Part shown: positions 1 to 10,355 of the stretch, piece after piece
Numbering within the stretch: the first letter of the stretch is position 1
Layout of the letters: every line of letters starts with the position of its first letter
Source of the DNA: Emydura subglobosa
Lineage: Eukaryota > Chordata > Testudines > Chelidae
Direction: 5' to 3'
Assembly (NCBI GenBank): GCA_007922225.1
Contig: ML679970.1
Coordinates: 43,992,323 to 44,056,322, forward strand
DNA: 64,000 nucleotides
Made by a program: the position numbers and the translations under genes
Notes under the pieces: generated by a model
Told to the model about the DNA's origin: nothing
Databases searched by the model: none
Seen by the model: the letters and a program-made list of their open reading frames with translations, nothing else

Positions 1-690
1 GTCTCCCTCAATTTGAACGCATTAAGGGCTTGACGTTGCTCTTCTATCCCAGATGTGGGCATTTCCATTTCCACTGGCTGATTTCCACCAGCAGAGCAGC
101 CCAGCCTCAGCCTTCCTTCGTCTCTTTTTATGTATGTAACTAAAAAATGTCTTTCTTTTGAATTTTCTCAGCATGAGCTCATTCAGCTTGGCCTTTAGCA
201 GTTCTCACTCAGGGATTTGTGTTTATTCTTACATTTATTAGCCTCATGGTGTAGCTTTCTCTGCTGATCAGCCCCTCGTCCATACCCTATAAGTTCTCTG
301 CTTGCTTGTTTTGCAGGTGGTTATTCATCCAGCTAGTTCTGAAGTCTTTCCCTGCCCCTTTTTCCCCCCTTTGCTTGGGATGCAAGTTGCAGACAGTTTT
401 TGTACAGCTGATTTGAAGAGACGTGAAGGCTCCTCCACATTTATATCTTGAGCCCATCAGTCCAGTTGACCTCTTGAGTTAATTCCCTTCATTTCACACA
501 ATCGTCCCTTTTGAAATACAAAACTTCAGTTGATGACTTGGTTTTGATTCGCCTTCCGTTTAATTTAAACCGAATCAGCTCATGATCACTCTAGCCAAGA
601 TATTTCCTACCACCAACTCTTCTGTGATATCCTCAGTGCTTACCAAACCCCCTTTCTCCTTCCCTTCCCAGGGGCTGGTGTGTAGGGTTT
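1..690 (-). mobile_element. CR1-type LINE remnant, 5' part, cut by the window edge
   Basis: The AT-richer sequence read on the minus strand resembles the endonuclease-side region of sauropsid CR1 LINEs as I remember them. Blocks around 175-300 (CATGAGCTCATTCAGCTTGG, AGCCCCTCGTCCATACCCTA) and 500-650 (TTGATGACTTGGTTTTGATT, CTCATGATCACTCTAGCCAA) support this. No reading frame survives, so it is an old, inactive copy. It probably continues beyond base 1. The right boundary, near 650-690, is soft because similarity fades there. The assignment rests on remembered consensus. Confidence 0.62.
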
Positions 691-1375
691 TGTCTTACTG
701 TTTTTAGAGGGGTCCAGGCTGCTCTATGCATCTATCGGAGAAAGCCAGGAGAATGCCCAGCACGTGGCATGGAAAGTGGGAAGGGTGGTGGGATGCGGAT
801 GCCAGGGGAAGATTTAGGGGCAGATGACCCAGGTGACCACCTGGGGTGCTGGACTTGGAGTGCTGTCCCCTACTGTAACACTATTTAATACTGGTCAACT
901 GTATTTAATACTGGTGCACAGTTCAATTTCCTGACCTTAGCATCTTTCAGTTATTCTTAACATTAAAAAGTTTCTATACGCTTAGAGGAAACTATTTTTT
1001 TTTTATTTGCTTACATATGGCCTGAATGAATGCAGAGTTACAGACCCTCGCGTGGAAATTTACCGTCTTGTATGACTGGGCTAAATCACACATGCAAATC
1101 GTTCATCGACGTTGTGAAATGGGCTACAAATGCAATAAAAAATAAGGTATCCAAAAGTTTACTAAAGGGAGGAGTGAGAGGCTGAAGACGCATCTCACTT
1201 AGCTGCCATTTGATCTAGGGCTGGCCCTGGCGGATGCTACCCACACCGCACGGAGCAAGACGCCACTTTGGACTTGATCGCGAAGTATGAAATAACTCAC
1301 ATCAGACCTGAAGTCTTTCTGCCTTTCCAGCAGTTCTTTAAACAATTGGCACAATCCAAGAATGCCCCCCCACCC
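691..1375. other. Unassigned sequence with a short direct repeat
   Basis: No gene is seen. A 14-bp direct repeat, TATTTAATACTGGT, occurs at 882-895 and 902-915 with a 20-bp period. A T-run lies near 993-1002. The stretch is more AT-rich than most of the window and may be old repeat sequence I do not recognise. Confidence 0.5.
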
Positions 1376-1378
1376 CCT

Positions 1379-1392
1379 CCTCTCTCTGTCTG

Positions 1393-1434
<42 letters not shown>
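1379..1434. repeat. Compound (TC)n-(AC)n microsatellite
   Basis: A mostly TC dinucleotide run at 1379-1410, broken by two TG steps, passes directly into 12 uninterrupted AC units at 1411-1434. It is probably length-polymorphic. Confidence 0.95.
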
Positions 1435-1497
1435 AGAGGACAGCTGAAGACATTTGATCTGAATAAAACCAGGTTTTCTTGTCTTACGGTCATAGAG

Positions 1498-1620
1498 TTT
1501 GTGGCCAGAAAGGCCCATCAGAGTATCTAGTCTGATTTACGGCGTATCTCAGACCACCAACTCCTCTCAGCACCTGTGCACAGAACCCGACAATCAAACG
1601 GTCTTATCTCCTCCAAGCTG
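1498..1620 (-). mobile_element. CR1-like 3' tail fragment
   Basis: The segment reads TCATAGAG, then GGCCAGAAAGGCCCATCAGA, then TATCTAGTCTGATTTACG, followed by a CACCTGTGCACAGAACCC-type stretch. This matches the minus-orientation 3' end of a sauropsid CR1 subfamily (remembered form: 'catagat...ggccagaagggaccat...atctagtctgacctcctg'). It is diverged, and the far end, perhaps up to about 1780, is uncertain. Confidence 0.55.
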
Positions 1621-1816
1621 AGACACAGGAAACGCGTGGCCTGACGATGCCCAGTGTCCCCCCGAGCCCTCGGAAGGATCTCTAGGATTTACAACACGCG
1701 TTTCACAGTCAAGACACTTTTTGCAGGTATCCACTAGTTCCCGCCCGCCCCAACCCGCGTGAGCTCCGAGAGTGCTGCCAGGCAAGTTCCTGCGCCCGTG
1801 ACACAGGCTTGCGGAT

Positions 1817-2076
1817 CAGAACGCCTGGTTCCTAGTCATGGATCTGCCACAGACTTGCCGTTTGACCATGAGCGTGTCACGGGGAGGCGGAGTTTCAGAA
1901 TTACACACCCCATGTCAGTGGCGGCACACCCACGGCCAAACACCCTTGGCTGGGCCGAGCTGCCCATTCGCACATGCAGCTGTGATACGCGCTGGTGCAG
2001 AGGGGACCGACTGACGCGCGTAGGTGTCTGAAAATCTAACTGTCCTGTGCCTCAGTTTCCCTCTCTGTTCCCTACC
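1817..2076 (+). repeat. MIR/CORE-SINE in two pieces, possibly split by an insertion
   Basis: Positions 1817-1882 match the MIR core (GGTTCCTAGTCATGGATCTG, then GCCACAGACTTGCCGTTTGA and the equivalent of 'tgtgacc'). Positions 2039-2076 match the following CCTGTGCCTCAGTTTCCCTC block. In an intact MIR these blocks are nearly adjacent, but here about 155 bp of unrelated sequence separates them. Either something inserted into the SINE or two fragments lie side by side. Confidence 0.6.
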
Positions 2077-2128
2077 TCCGTGGGGTCTGTGTTCGAGTCA
2101 CTCAGCTAGGTTGAGATCTGCTACCATT

Positions 2129-2268
2129 GTTATCCCCATTCTGCAGATCAGGTAGCTAAACCGGGTGTGCCTGAAGTGACTCGCCCGACAACACACAGAG
2201 CCACTGCCAGGATTAGAATTTGGGATTCCAGATGCCCGGACCTGTAGTCAGGCCACGCTGTGTCTTTG
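2129..2268 (-). repeat. MIR/CORE-SINE
   Basis: Read on the plus strand this is the reverse complement of MIR: GTTATCCCCATTCTGCAGAT, then an equivalent of 'gtgacttgcccaaggtcacacag' (GTGACTCGCCCGACAACACA), then GCCACTGCCAGGATTAGAAT. It is old but clearly collinear. Confidence 0.75.
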
Positions 2269-2644
2269 GTTAGCGGTGACCTGCAGCGGATGCTAACCTG
2301 GGCTCCTGCCTTTCTATTTAATTTAAGGTGCAAAATAAAAGGACTGAATGTTATATTTTTATAGGGGCTTTTTGAATTTTTTTGGCTTGTTTTTGCCTTA
2401 CTAATCTCAAGAATATCAAGTCTGGTCTTCCATGGCTTTGCTGGAAGATCTCAGATGTTCAGTGTTTAAGTGAAGGACGCCGAGTATTTACTACAAACTT
2501 CCTTTCTCCCAAGTGTCTATTGGTCACTGGAATTAATAAACACAAACCAAAAACACAGTTTCAAACAGTCCGCCTAAAAGCCCTTCCCCTCTCAGCTGCA
2601 CAGTTTTCTGTCTTTTGTGATCACCTGATGTCGCCGGTCCTTCC

Positions 2645-2715
2645 CCCCTGCCTCAGTTTCCCCTTGCTGTAAAATGGGGATAGTGCTACTTCCCTGAAAC
2701 GCTTTCAGATTTGGG
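2645..2715 (+). repeat. MIR 3'-half fragment
   Basis: TGCCTCAGTTTCCCCTTGCT followed by GTAAAATGGGGATAGTGCTA is the most conserved part of MIR in sense orientation. The upstream half is not recognisable. Confidence 0.7.
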
Positions 2716-2719
2716 GTGA

Positions 2720-4290
2720 AAAAACACTTTCCAACGCACAGTCCTAGAATTGCGAGTGTTCCAGAGGCAAAATTTCCCAAAGTCCCGTTATAGCCAGGGT
2801 GCTGGGGACTAGCAGCAGGCGCGTCTGGTCTAGAAGAGGCAGTCACAAGTCTCACTGGAGCTGGTGGCCTTTTGTTCTGGGTAAATGTAGGGTCCCCTCT
2901 CTCTGTGTCTAGCCTCCCTGAGCAGTGATTGTCCGCAATCTTGGGCTGCAGCTCCTCCAGATCCTTGCGAGACTAGCTTCTGTCCCTTGCATGTCACTGA
3001 AACCATGCTCGCAAACTCTCGGATGACCTACCTCTCTAATTGCTCCTTCAGCACGTTCTTCAGAGGCTTCTCCTCATCTCCCGAGTTCTGGTGGGGTTCG
3101 TGGTCCCCTTCTTTTCTCCCTCTACACCTTATCTCTGGATAATTTCACCTGCAGACACAAACTCAACTGCCGTTATTATGCTGGTGACTCACCGATCTCT
3201 CTCTGCTCCAGACCTGTCTCCTGTCCAAATGAAAATCTCAGCCTGTTTCTACGGCAATACAAATAATAAATCATGCTAAGCAGTTATGCTTCTTTTTGTG
3301 TCAGATAAACAATAGGAGGCATTGCCCAGCACGCAGGTCACATGCCAGGCTAGTCAGGAGCTGAGCAATGTGGGCAGAGGGGTTTCGCTGGGGGCAGCGT
3401 GCAAATGCTGCTGGGAGCTGTGTGTGTCAGAAATGTGCAGCGGCAGATGGAGAAAAGCACCGGTAACCTGGCCCTGAGAGAACACGCGAGAGGGAGCTTT
3501 TTGGGCAGAGTGTTGGCTGGAGAGAGGCTAGGAACTATGAGCAAAGAAACTGTCTCCTGTTGTTTGATTCCTGCTGTGTTCAGGGAAACATGCTCTGTAA
3601 ATTAACATCAGTTTCTCCTCCTGATAGAAACAACCCATGAGACTCCCAGTACTTAATTACTTTCTGTGGGACTCAGGCTCCTAAGTCACTTAGATGGTTT
3701 CAGAAATTGTGCCTATGGTTACTATACTTTCAATACCCACCGCTAAACATTTGAGACCCATTCAGCAGTGCTTGGGGGCTCAGCGATGCTCTAAAACTGT
3801 CAGCAGATGGTGCTGGAGAGCACAGAGATACCCCGGGATCCGGGGGGGGGGGGAGGGCTGCACAGAGAAATATCTATAGCTGAACCAAGAGCCATCATAA
3901 TCACCTTATCGCATGCTGATCCCCTCGCAAAGATCCTGACGCAGAGAACCAAGAATGTACTGCGAGGGAGAGCCAGGCCCAGGTGCCGAGCCTGTCGCAA
4001 AGGCAGAAACGCTGCCAAATCTGTTTGCCTTCAAGTCCCTGCAAGCTCGTATATTTTTTTATCAGATGCATTAAAACCCCGTGCGCGGCGAGAACAGGTG
4101 TTTCTTACTTTGCGACTCGACTCGGGGTTACAGGCAAAGGGATTGGATATTTAACTCCTTCCCGGGAGCGTGGGTTTGGCTGACAGAGAGAGGCTGGTTG
4201 GTCACACAGGCTGTTGCAGCGTTGCTGGTGAGTGGCAGGGAGGGTGCCAAGGGGGCAGACTTGGCAGAACCAGCTGGCATTTCCCTCAGA
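2720..4290. other. Unassigned sequence, no gene seen
   Basis: I see no repeat family I can name and no convincing exon. A 12-base G run lies at 3842-3853. Open frames near 3800-4490 overlap one another on both strands and have no recognisable domain. Confidence 0.5.
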
Positions 4291-4294
4291 AGAG

Positions 4295-4455
4295 CCGCAG
4301 GAGACTTGGGTTCTGTTCCCAGCCCTGCCACTGACTCGCTGGATGACCATGGGTGAGTCACTTGGGCCCAGCTCCTCAAAGGCAGGGACGCTCTCGCACT
4401 GCATGTTTGTACAGCACCTAGCACGGTGGAGGCCCTGATCTCGGCTCCGGCCTCT
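4295..4455 (+). repeat. MIR-like CORE-SINE with reptile-type tail
   Basis: GACTTGGGTTCTGTTCCCAG, GCCACTGACTCGCTGGATGA and GTGAGTCACTTGGGCCCAGC form the MIR core. A tail reading TACAGCACCTAGCACGGTGG follows. That 'tacagcacctagcac' tail is typical of sauropsid MIR-related SINEs. Confidence 0.75.
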
Positions 4456-5286
4456 CAGAGCTACTGGAACATAAACAGTGCTGTTCACAGCTGGCCCCCA
4501 TCAAATGTCTCGATCACTGTGAGCCCCCTCTACCTACACCTCGCCCCTTTATAATGCCGAGCACAGAAACCCATTTCTGCAGGCGCGAGGGGCGGGGGCC
4601 CAGCTGGTGCCCTGGAATCCCCTGGCTCTGTGGCTGGTCGGCACCTTGCACTCACCACAGGCATCCTGCCGTGCGGCTCGTACTGCCCATGCACCGGCCT
4701 CAGCCCTGGCGCACTCGCTGCACCTCACCGACTCTCCCCTTGCCTCTCGACGAGGACCCGCACGCCCCAAGTATCGCGCACGGCCCCCGTTCTGCTGGAG
4801 ATCTCAGCCGTCCTGTCTCAGCGCTGCCTCGAATGGAAACCTTCCCACTGGGTTCCCTGGCTCTGCTTTTCCCCTCAGCCCCCCTCCCCCCCCACGGGCA
4901 GAGGGGAGGCCGTGCAACTCTCCCACCCACTTCATCCGGAGCGCAGAGACCCAGAAACGCACAGTTGCCAAGGCTACCCACCTGCCGGGGTCCCCGGGGC
5001 CGCGCTCGCTGAGCCAGCGCAATTAACCAGGTGGATTTTTCTGGTGGAACTTTATTGCCCGGTGAGAAGGGCCATTTCCTCGGCTTGCTCCAGCACGCTT
5101 CCTCCCCCCTCCCCGGGTTCGGGGCTCGGCACGCCTCTTGGCTTGCTCTGGCTGTGCGTGACTAGGGAGGGCGATCCCCCCGCAGCCCAGTGCTGGAAGC
5201 CTCATGTTAGCATCGCTGCCTTTGTTTCCCCTCCTGCCTTTGCTCTGCGCCGGGCTTCTGGCTGGGAAACCTTCCCGCAGAATCGA
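4456..5286. other. GC- and CpG-rich unique sequence, no gene seen
   Basis: CpG density is raised in 4660-5020. Several long open frames overlap on both strands (for example 4630-5292 on plus and 4700-4981 on minus), as expected in stop-poor GC-rich DNA. None shows a domain. A near-match to an RFX half-palindrome (GTTGCCAAGGCTAC) lies at 4964-4977. Confidence 0.45.
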
Positions 5287-5350
5287 GTCTAACTCCCATT
5301 GGTTTCAATGCCAAGGAGAGTTGGGCGCCTAACTGAAGGTCTAAGCCTCA
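5287..5350. repeat. Short foldback (MITE-like) element, GCCTAACTCCCATTG family
   Basis: TCTAACTCCCATTGGTTTCA is followed by GAGAGTTGGGCGCCTAACTG. The two halves are imperfect inverted copies of the 'taactcccattg...caatgggagttaggcgcc' palindrome found in turtle and crocodilian genomes. Related copies occur at 24,528-24,604 and 36,809-36,888. Confidence 0.5.
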
Positions 5351-6530
5351 GTTCCCATGGAAAAACCTCTGATCTCCCCACAGGTCTCTGGTCAATTTAC
5401 CGGCCTCCCCAGCTGATTGGCGCCAGGGGCTGGTTTTGGCCTTCAGCGTTTACACTTCTGGCCTGATCTGGGGGGCGGGTTCCCTTTCCAAGCTCAAGTG
5501 TCTGGTGTGGGGTGGGGGTGTGCAAGGGTCTGGTTCAGGCCTGTACTCGCTTGGGGTGAGACTGAGCACCCCCGCCCTAGCCAGGGGGCAGCTCTCCTCC
5601 CTCCCTTGCAATGCAACGGGCAACCAGCAGGGGCGCTGCAGCGCCAGGAAGGAACAGCTGCTGCTCTGCGCACTCCTGGCCCCAGCCTCGCTGCTCCAGG
5701 CGCTGGTGGGCTGGGGAGGAGACAGTGCACCAGGCGCCCTTGAGAGCCACAAGCAGCCCCATGGCCACTGTAGGGGGGCACCCCGGCTTAGCCCCTGCAT
5801 TCCAGAGCCTGCATGCAGCAATGGGAGGGGGGCGGGATTTCAGCCTTTAGGCAGCCGTTTCCTGACACATGTGCTGCTCCCGCCTTCCTTGAGCGGGCGC
5901 GTCCCCCGGCCGTGCTGCAGACGCGGCCGCTGTTTCTGTTGGCAGCTTCCCTTAACACTGCTTTTCCTCGGGGAGCTTTTCGTTTTCTTGCCCTTCTCCC
6001 CAAGGAAACACGCTTATTAAACTGGGAGGCATGTGAATGCCTCCGACGGCTGCTCTTGATGGGCTGGCCGCTGCAAAGCGTGGTGGGAGCGCAGCCTGCA
6101 ATTTATCGGCCTTGTGGAGCAATCTCTGGCCCCCCCTCACCTGCCCCGGAACCTGAGGGCACCAACAGGGGAAGGTGGGGTGCAGAGGATTGTGCGCTTG
6201 ATGGTCCCCGTTGCGAGGCTACCCCAGCCAAGGGGGGAGCTGGAAGCCTCTCCCGGAAAGTGGGACAGAAAGGAAGCCCCAGGAGGAAGCCCACCTGTGA
6301 AGAGAACAGGGTGGGAGTGGGCGTGGTAGCTACAGAGCAAGGGCTGCGGATCACGGTGAAGGAGAAGGTGGAGGTGGGTCTGTGCTGAAAGGATGCTGAG
6401 AAGCAGCGAGAGACCCTAAGAGGCCATCTCTGGGTAGCGCAGAGCATGAGGCATCCCTACGCCCGAGGGTTGCAGGCTTGAGGGGGAAGGTGTGTGGCGG
6501 GGCACTGGCCAGGAAAGGGTTAAGAGGGTC
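5351..6530. other. GC-rich unique sequence, no gene seen
   Basis: There is no recognisable domain in any frame. At 5624-5638 the sequence CCAGCAGGGGCGCTG is one G short of a CTCF core. Open frames such as 5436-6020 and 5813-6388 overlap each other and minus-strand frames. Confidence 0.45.
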
Positions 6531-6539
6531 CTTGGCGAG

Positions 6540-7040
6540 GCTGCACAAAAGGTAGCCAATAGGAAGGGGCGGCGTGGCATCCAATTGCGGCCCAGAAGGC
6601 CAGTATAAAAGGGAGCTGCAGGGCAGAGCAGGAGAGTGACTCCCAAGTGCTTGAAGAGGGAGGATGGGCTGCACCCGGGGCGGGGCTGGCTGGGGCTCAG
6701 CAGAGCCGAATGCCCTGAAGCGAGGGTGGAGAAGCTGCTGGGGCTGTGGGGACGTGGCCCAGGGAAGTGCCGTGAAAGGCTGCTGCGCATAGGAGCCCTG
6801 GGCTGGGATCCAGAGTAGGGGGCAGGCGTGGACCCCGCCCCCCAGTTGCTGTAGGAGTGATGGCAGGACTGCAGTGGCCGCACGGGAAGTGGCTGGAATG
6901 GACAGAGTGTGACTCGGCTCTCTGGCGTCTTGAGAAGGAGCATCCAGCACAGACATGGAGGGCGAGATGCTGCAGAGAGGGAGCGTCTGCCCGGCTGAGT
7001 GCTGATTCCCCAGCGCGTCGGCAAGAGGCACCAGAGCCGT
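6540..7040 (+). mobile_element. LTR-like block with CCAAT, GC and TATA boxes
   Basis: A compact core promoter is visible: GCCAATAGG near 6555, a GGGGCGG box just after it, a second CCAAT near 6580 and TATAAAAG at 6604-6611. A purine-rich, stop-interrupted leader follows to about 7040. The layout and wording resemble LTRs of turtle LTR retrotransposons as I recall them. No terminal dinucleotides or target duplication could be fixed. A decayed host promoter is the alternative. Confidence 0.4.
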
Positions 7041-7045
7041 GAGTC

Positions 7046-7925
7046 AAACGTTAACTATCCTTTATTGAGTCAGTCCCGTGTCAGCTGCTCCATCATCTTG
7101 CCCACAGTCAGTGTCTGACAGGCCTATAACCGGCTGGGGTGTCCAATTTATCCTTTTTAAACACAGGCACAACTTTAGCTTTCCTTCAATCCTCTGGACC
7201 TTTCCCAGAGTTCAACACTCATTGGCCAGACGGCTCCTCAGCCAGCTCTTTTAAAAGTTCTGAATACAAGTAATCTGAACCTGCTAATTTAAAAATACTT
7301 CACTTTAGTAGTAGTCTCCTGAGTTACTGTTGGCATAGAAAGTGTTTCATCGTCCTCTGAAGTGACTGTCATCTGGTGCTTTTCCTCAGATATAGACTAG
7401 AATTGTTTATTGAATGCTTCTGCCTTTTCTGCATTGTTATTGATGATTCTACCATTTCCATCTAGTAATGGACCAATACCATTGTTAGGATATACTTGAA
7501 AAAGTCCTTACTGTCCTTACCCCTCTTGTCCATTGATTTCTCTATGTCCCTCTGCTTCCCTTATCAATTTTCTACAATTCCTAGCTTCTGATTTATATCG
7601 ATTATTGTCAATTTCCCGTCTTTCATTTATTATAGGTATTTTATAGATAATCTCTGTGTATGTATACAATAGCTGCTTTCACTTTCTCTGTATGCCAGTA
7701 TGACTTTTAAACCAATGTACCCTTCTTTTTCAATTATGGGATTGTGGCTTTTGGGGGCATCTAGTAAAATGTTCTTAAACCGTTCCCAATTATCATTCAT
7801 ATTTTCCTGTTTAAACTCTTTCTCCCAACAGATATGGTTCATAATTGTTTTCAGCACCAAGTATCTATAGTACTGGTTTGGACTTTCTTCTGTTTGTGCA
7901 TACCAAATGTATTCAGATGTTATGC
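7046..7925 (-). mobile_element. CR1-type LINE remnant (endonuclease to RT linker)
   Basis: The minus strand encodes broken pieces of CR1 ORF2. The frame at 7630-7860 contains NDNWERFKNILLDAPKSHNP, which corresponds to the 'W-x-x-F-K-x-I-L-x-D/E-A' stretch after the endonuclease. The DNA also matches the remembered consensus (CAATTATCATTCATATTTTC, AACCGTTCCCAATTATC). Stops and frameshifts remove any function. The reverse transcriptase core and 3' end are absent, so this is an internal fragment. Confidence 0.72.
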
Positions 7926-8691
7926 GGGGTTATGTTAGGGACTCTGGGTAGCCTGAGCCAAAGAGACCGAACCAGGCAGCGAAGGGACTGATAGCTGCTG
8001 ATGGCTTCTAATCCGGCTATTGTCCTAGAAATTGGGTGGCTTCAAGTGATATGCTGAGCTTGTGGAATCTGAGCTGTTCCCACGCCCTGCGAACGCAAGC
8101 CCTACCCTCAAGAGGTTTTTAAGAGTATCTGGTGTGCTGTTCGCTAGAGCAAGCTTTCTCAACCTTGTTGATAGCAGGGATGCTCGTTGCCTTGCTAAAC
8201 GGGGTCCGGGGCTGGCGCTGGTCTACAGACTGGTCATTGAGGAACAGCGAGCTCGATAAAGGCTTGTGCATGGTGCTAGGCTGAGAGCTGTGTCTTAGAA
8301 TAGCAAACTGGGAATGTGATCCGCAGAACGGCAGGCCCTGGATGAAAGGGGAGTGACAGAACGAAAAAGATAAGTGGAGATAAAATAGGGCTGCCCGTGG
8401 CTAGAGACCGATTCAGGGATGTGTCTGGTAAGTGGGAATACAATCAAGTGAGCAGAAAATAAAAATAGGGCAGCTTGCTAGGTCCCTAGAAGATTGCAGG
8501 CTAGATCTGTTTTTGCAATTCCAAGCTCTGTGGAGATGGTCTCTCTTTGGGGTGTACAGCATCCGGCACGTCGGCAGCGCTGGAGAAATGACAGTGGCAC
8601 AGCACTAGCGGAAGGGGTGGTGGTCAATGGGAAGTGCCGGGTGACGGATGGCGAAGGAAGCCCACGCCGCCGGTGTGGGCCGCTCCACCCG
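7926..8691. other. Unassigned sequence, no gene seen
   Basis: Mixed-composition sequence with short open frames only. I recognise no repeat or motif cluster here. Confidence 0.45.
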
Positions 8692-8790
8692 TGGCGCTGG
8701 ATTCTGCTCTCACTTACCCTGGTGTAAACCTGCAGCCACTCTACCCACTCCAGATTTGCAGTGGTGGGACCCAGAGCAGAAATTGGCCCC
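8692..8790. repeat. Foldback (MITE-like) element, CCAGATTCTG...TTACACC family
   Basis: The left end (CTGGATTCTGCTCTCACTTA) and the right end (CCAGAGCAGAAATTGGCCCC) are inverted copies about 40 bp long. The arms include GGTGTAAACCTG on the left and CCAGATTTGCAGTGGTG on the right. This is the well-known reptile palindrome with 'gtgtaaatc' arms. Related copies lie at 60,517-60,562 and 60,834-60,910. Confidence 0.65.
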
Positions 8791-9535
8791 GGTGGGAGTG
8801 GGGGGATGAGGGAGAGATGTATTTCTCCGCAGAACAGGGGCAGGGTGAACTCACAGGCACCAACCCCCCTGTCTCACCTGGGGGAGGGGAACTGCCCCAT
8901 GCCTGCGGCTGACACCTGCCCCATGCGTGCTGGGACGGCTGAAGAAATACTGAGCTCCAGGAGTTTTGGCTGGCCGAAGTGGGACGCGCCAGTGGGCTAG
9001 AGCGGGGTGGGCGTTAGGTGGGTGTCCTGTCCGCACGCTTCCCCCGCCGCCCTGGGGCTCCAGTTGGCAGTGGGGAAGCCGCCCCAGAGGTGTGCCAGCC
9101 CCAGGCGGATTTTCTAATGCAGGGCTGATCGCTTAAGGGTTAACAAGGCCACGGCTGCAGCCCGTGCCCACGCCTGGGTGGCCACGCTCCCAGCCTCTTC
9201 CCCATAGTCCTGCGCCGTGGGTGGGCGCAGGACGGAACCTCCTGCCCAGCGCTTGCCGCCCACGCCGGCCCCTGCCCAGTGCAGAGGGAGTCTCGGCTTC
9301 CCAGCCCAGCCCCGAGGCCGTGACTCATAGCACGATCCTCCGGCCAAGGGGCCGCGGGCCAGGCCTGCCTGCCCCCTGGAAAACGCTCCCACACCTGCTT
9401 TCCGTCTCGCAGGCACGGCCCCGGGGAGCCAGGCAGAGGAGCTCGGCGTCTGCCCTGCAGCTTGGCCCCGCTGGCGAGGCGGGTGCCAGCCTGCGCGAGC
9501 TGTGGCGAGTTCTTTGCCGGCAAGTACAGCGCAGC
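8791..9535. other. GC-rich unique sequence, no gene seen
   Basis: CpG-containing, GC-rich sequence with overlapping open frames on both strands (9140-9661 minus, 9164-9616 plus) and no domain signature. Confidence 0.45.
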
Positions 9536-9539
9536 TGGG

Positions 9540-9690
9540 GCCTGAAAGCGCCTTTTCTTCCCCGCTTGCCTTTGTTGGTTTATTTGGGTGACGGCGCGGG
9601 AGATGACAGCCTCTGAAATCGCCCCCTGATTACTCATTTCAATGCCAGCCATTACCTGCAATTTCAGCTGTCACCATGTCAAGTCTCCAA
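9540..9690. promoter_or_regulatory. Candidate conserved non-coding element
   Basis: A lower-GC island in GC-rich surroundings packs several developmental factor motifs. These are a forkhead-like TTGGTTTATTTG, MEIS/TGIF-like GATGACAGC and GCTGTCA, CRX/PBX-like TGATTACTC, CAATTT elements and the E-box CAGCTG. Motif clustering is the only support, and conservation cannot be judged from one genome. Confidence 0.25.
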
Positions 9691-10236
9691 AGGGCCCGTC
9701 CCTCCCCCCCCCACCCTCCCCTATTTCTTTCATGAATTTCACACCAGGCCAGGAGCGAAGGGATTTCTGTGGGCCGGGCTTTGCCCCAGCGTGTTGCGAA
9801 TCGTGTCCTGTGACACGCAGGCCCATGGGCCCCAGCTGGGGCAGAAAGACGGAGCAGGCCCGATCAACTCAGTGCACGTAATACCCTGCTGTCAGGGGAT
9901 TTCTGCCGCCGGCCGTGTGAGGCATTTAATAAATGCTTCCGTCCTCCCGGCTCTCTGGAGACGGATGCCATGTAAGCGGTTGTGTGTATGCACTGAAGAT
10001 CTGGGCCCCGGGCCGGGTGGCCAAAGAGGGGTGGCTAGACAAAGGGGTGGCAACTCACCTGGCCGCAGATCAGATGTAGGTGCCGCCCCGCACGTTGGCT
10101 TGCAGACAGTGGACACACGGATGCGACAACACTGTAGAGCCAACACCCCAGGCAGGGAATGACAGGAGGGGGCAGCCCCACGCTGGGGCCAAAACAAGGA
10201 GTGTGGGAAAATACAAAGAGAAGGCAGTGGGTGTGG
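9691..10236. other. Unassigned GC-rich sequence
   Basis: A C-rich run at about 9701-9720 is the only notable feature. No exon or repeat family is recognised. Confidence 0.45.
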
Positions 10237-10355
10237 GGTGACCAGACAGCAAGTGTGACAAATCAGGAGCAGCAGCGGAGGGGGAATAGGCACCGATGTC
10301 AGAAAAAGCCCCGAATATGGAGGCTGTCCCTATAAAATCAGGACATCAGGTCACC
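10237..10355. mobile_element. 119-bp MITE with GGTGACC ends, copy 1
   Basis: It begins GGTGACCAGAC and ends ATCAGGTCACC, which are near-perfect terminal inverted repeats. Internal words (AAGTGTGACAAATCAGGA, GTCCCTATAAAATCAGGAC) recur in the copy at 53,059-53,159. There is no coding capacity, so a non-autonomous DNA transposon is the simplest reading. No clean target-site duplication is visible. Confidence 0.75.

Noticed and set aside
4964..4977. Third X-box (GTTGCCAAGGCTAC)
   Set aside because: It has a mismatch in the second half-site and no promoter context comparable with 51.65 kb.
5624..5638. CTCF site CCAGCAGGGGCGCTG
   Set aside because: It lacks one G of the core, which breaks the motif spacing.
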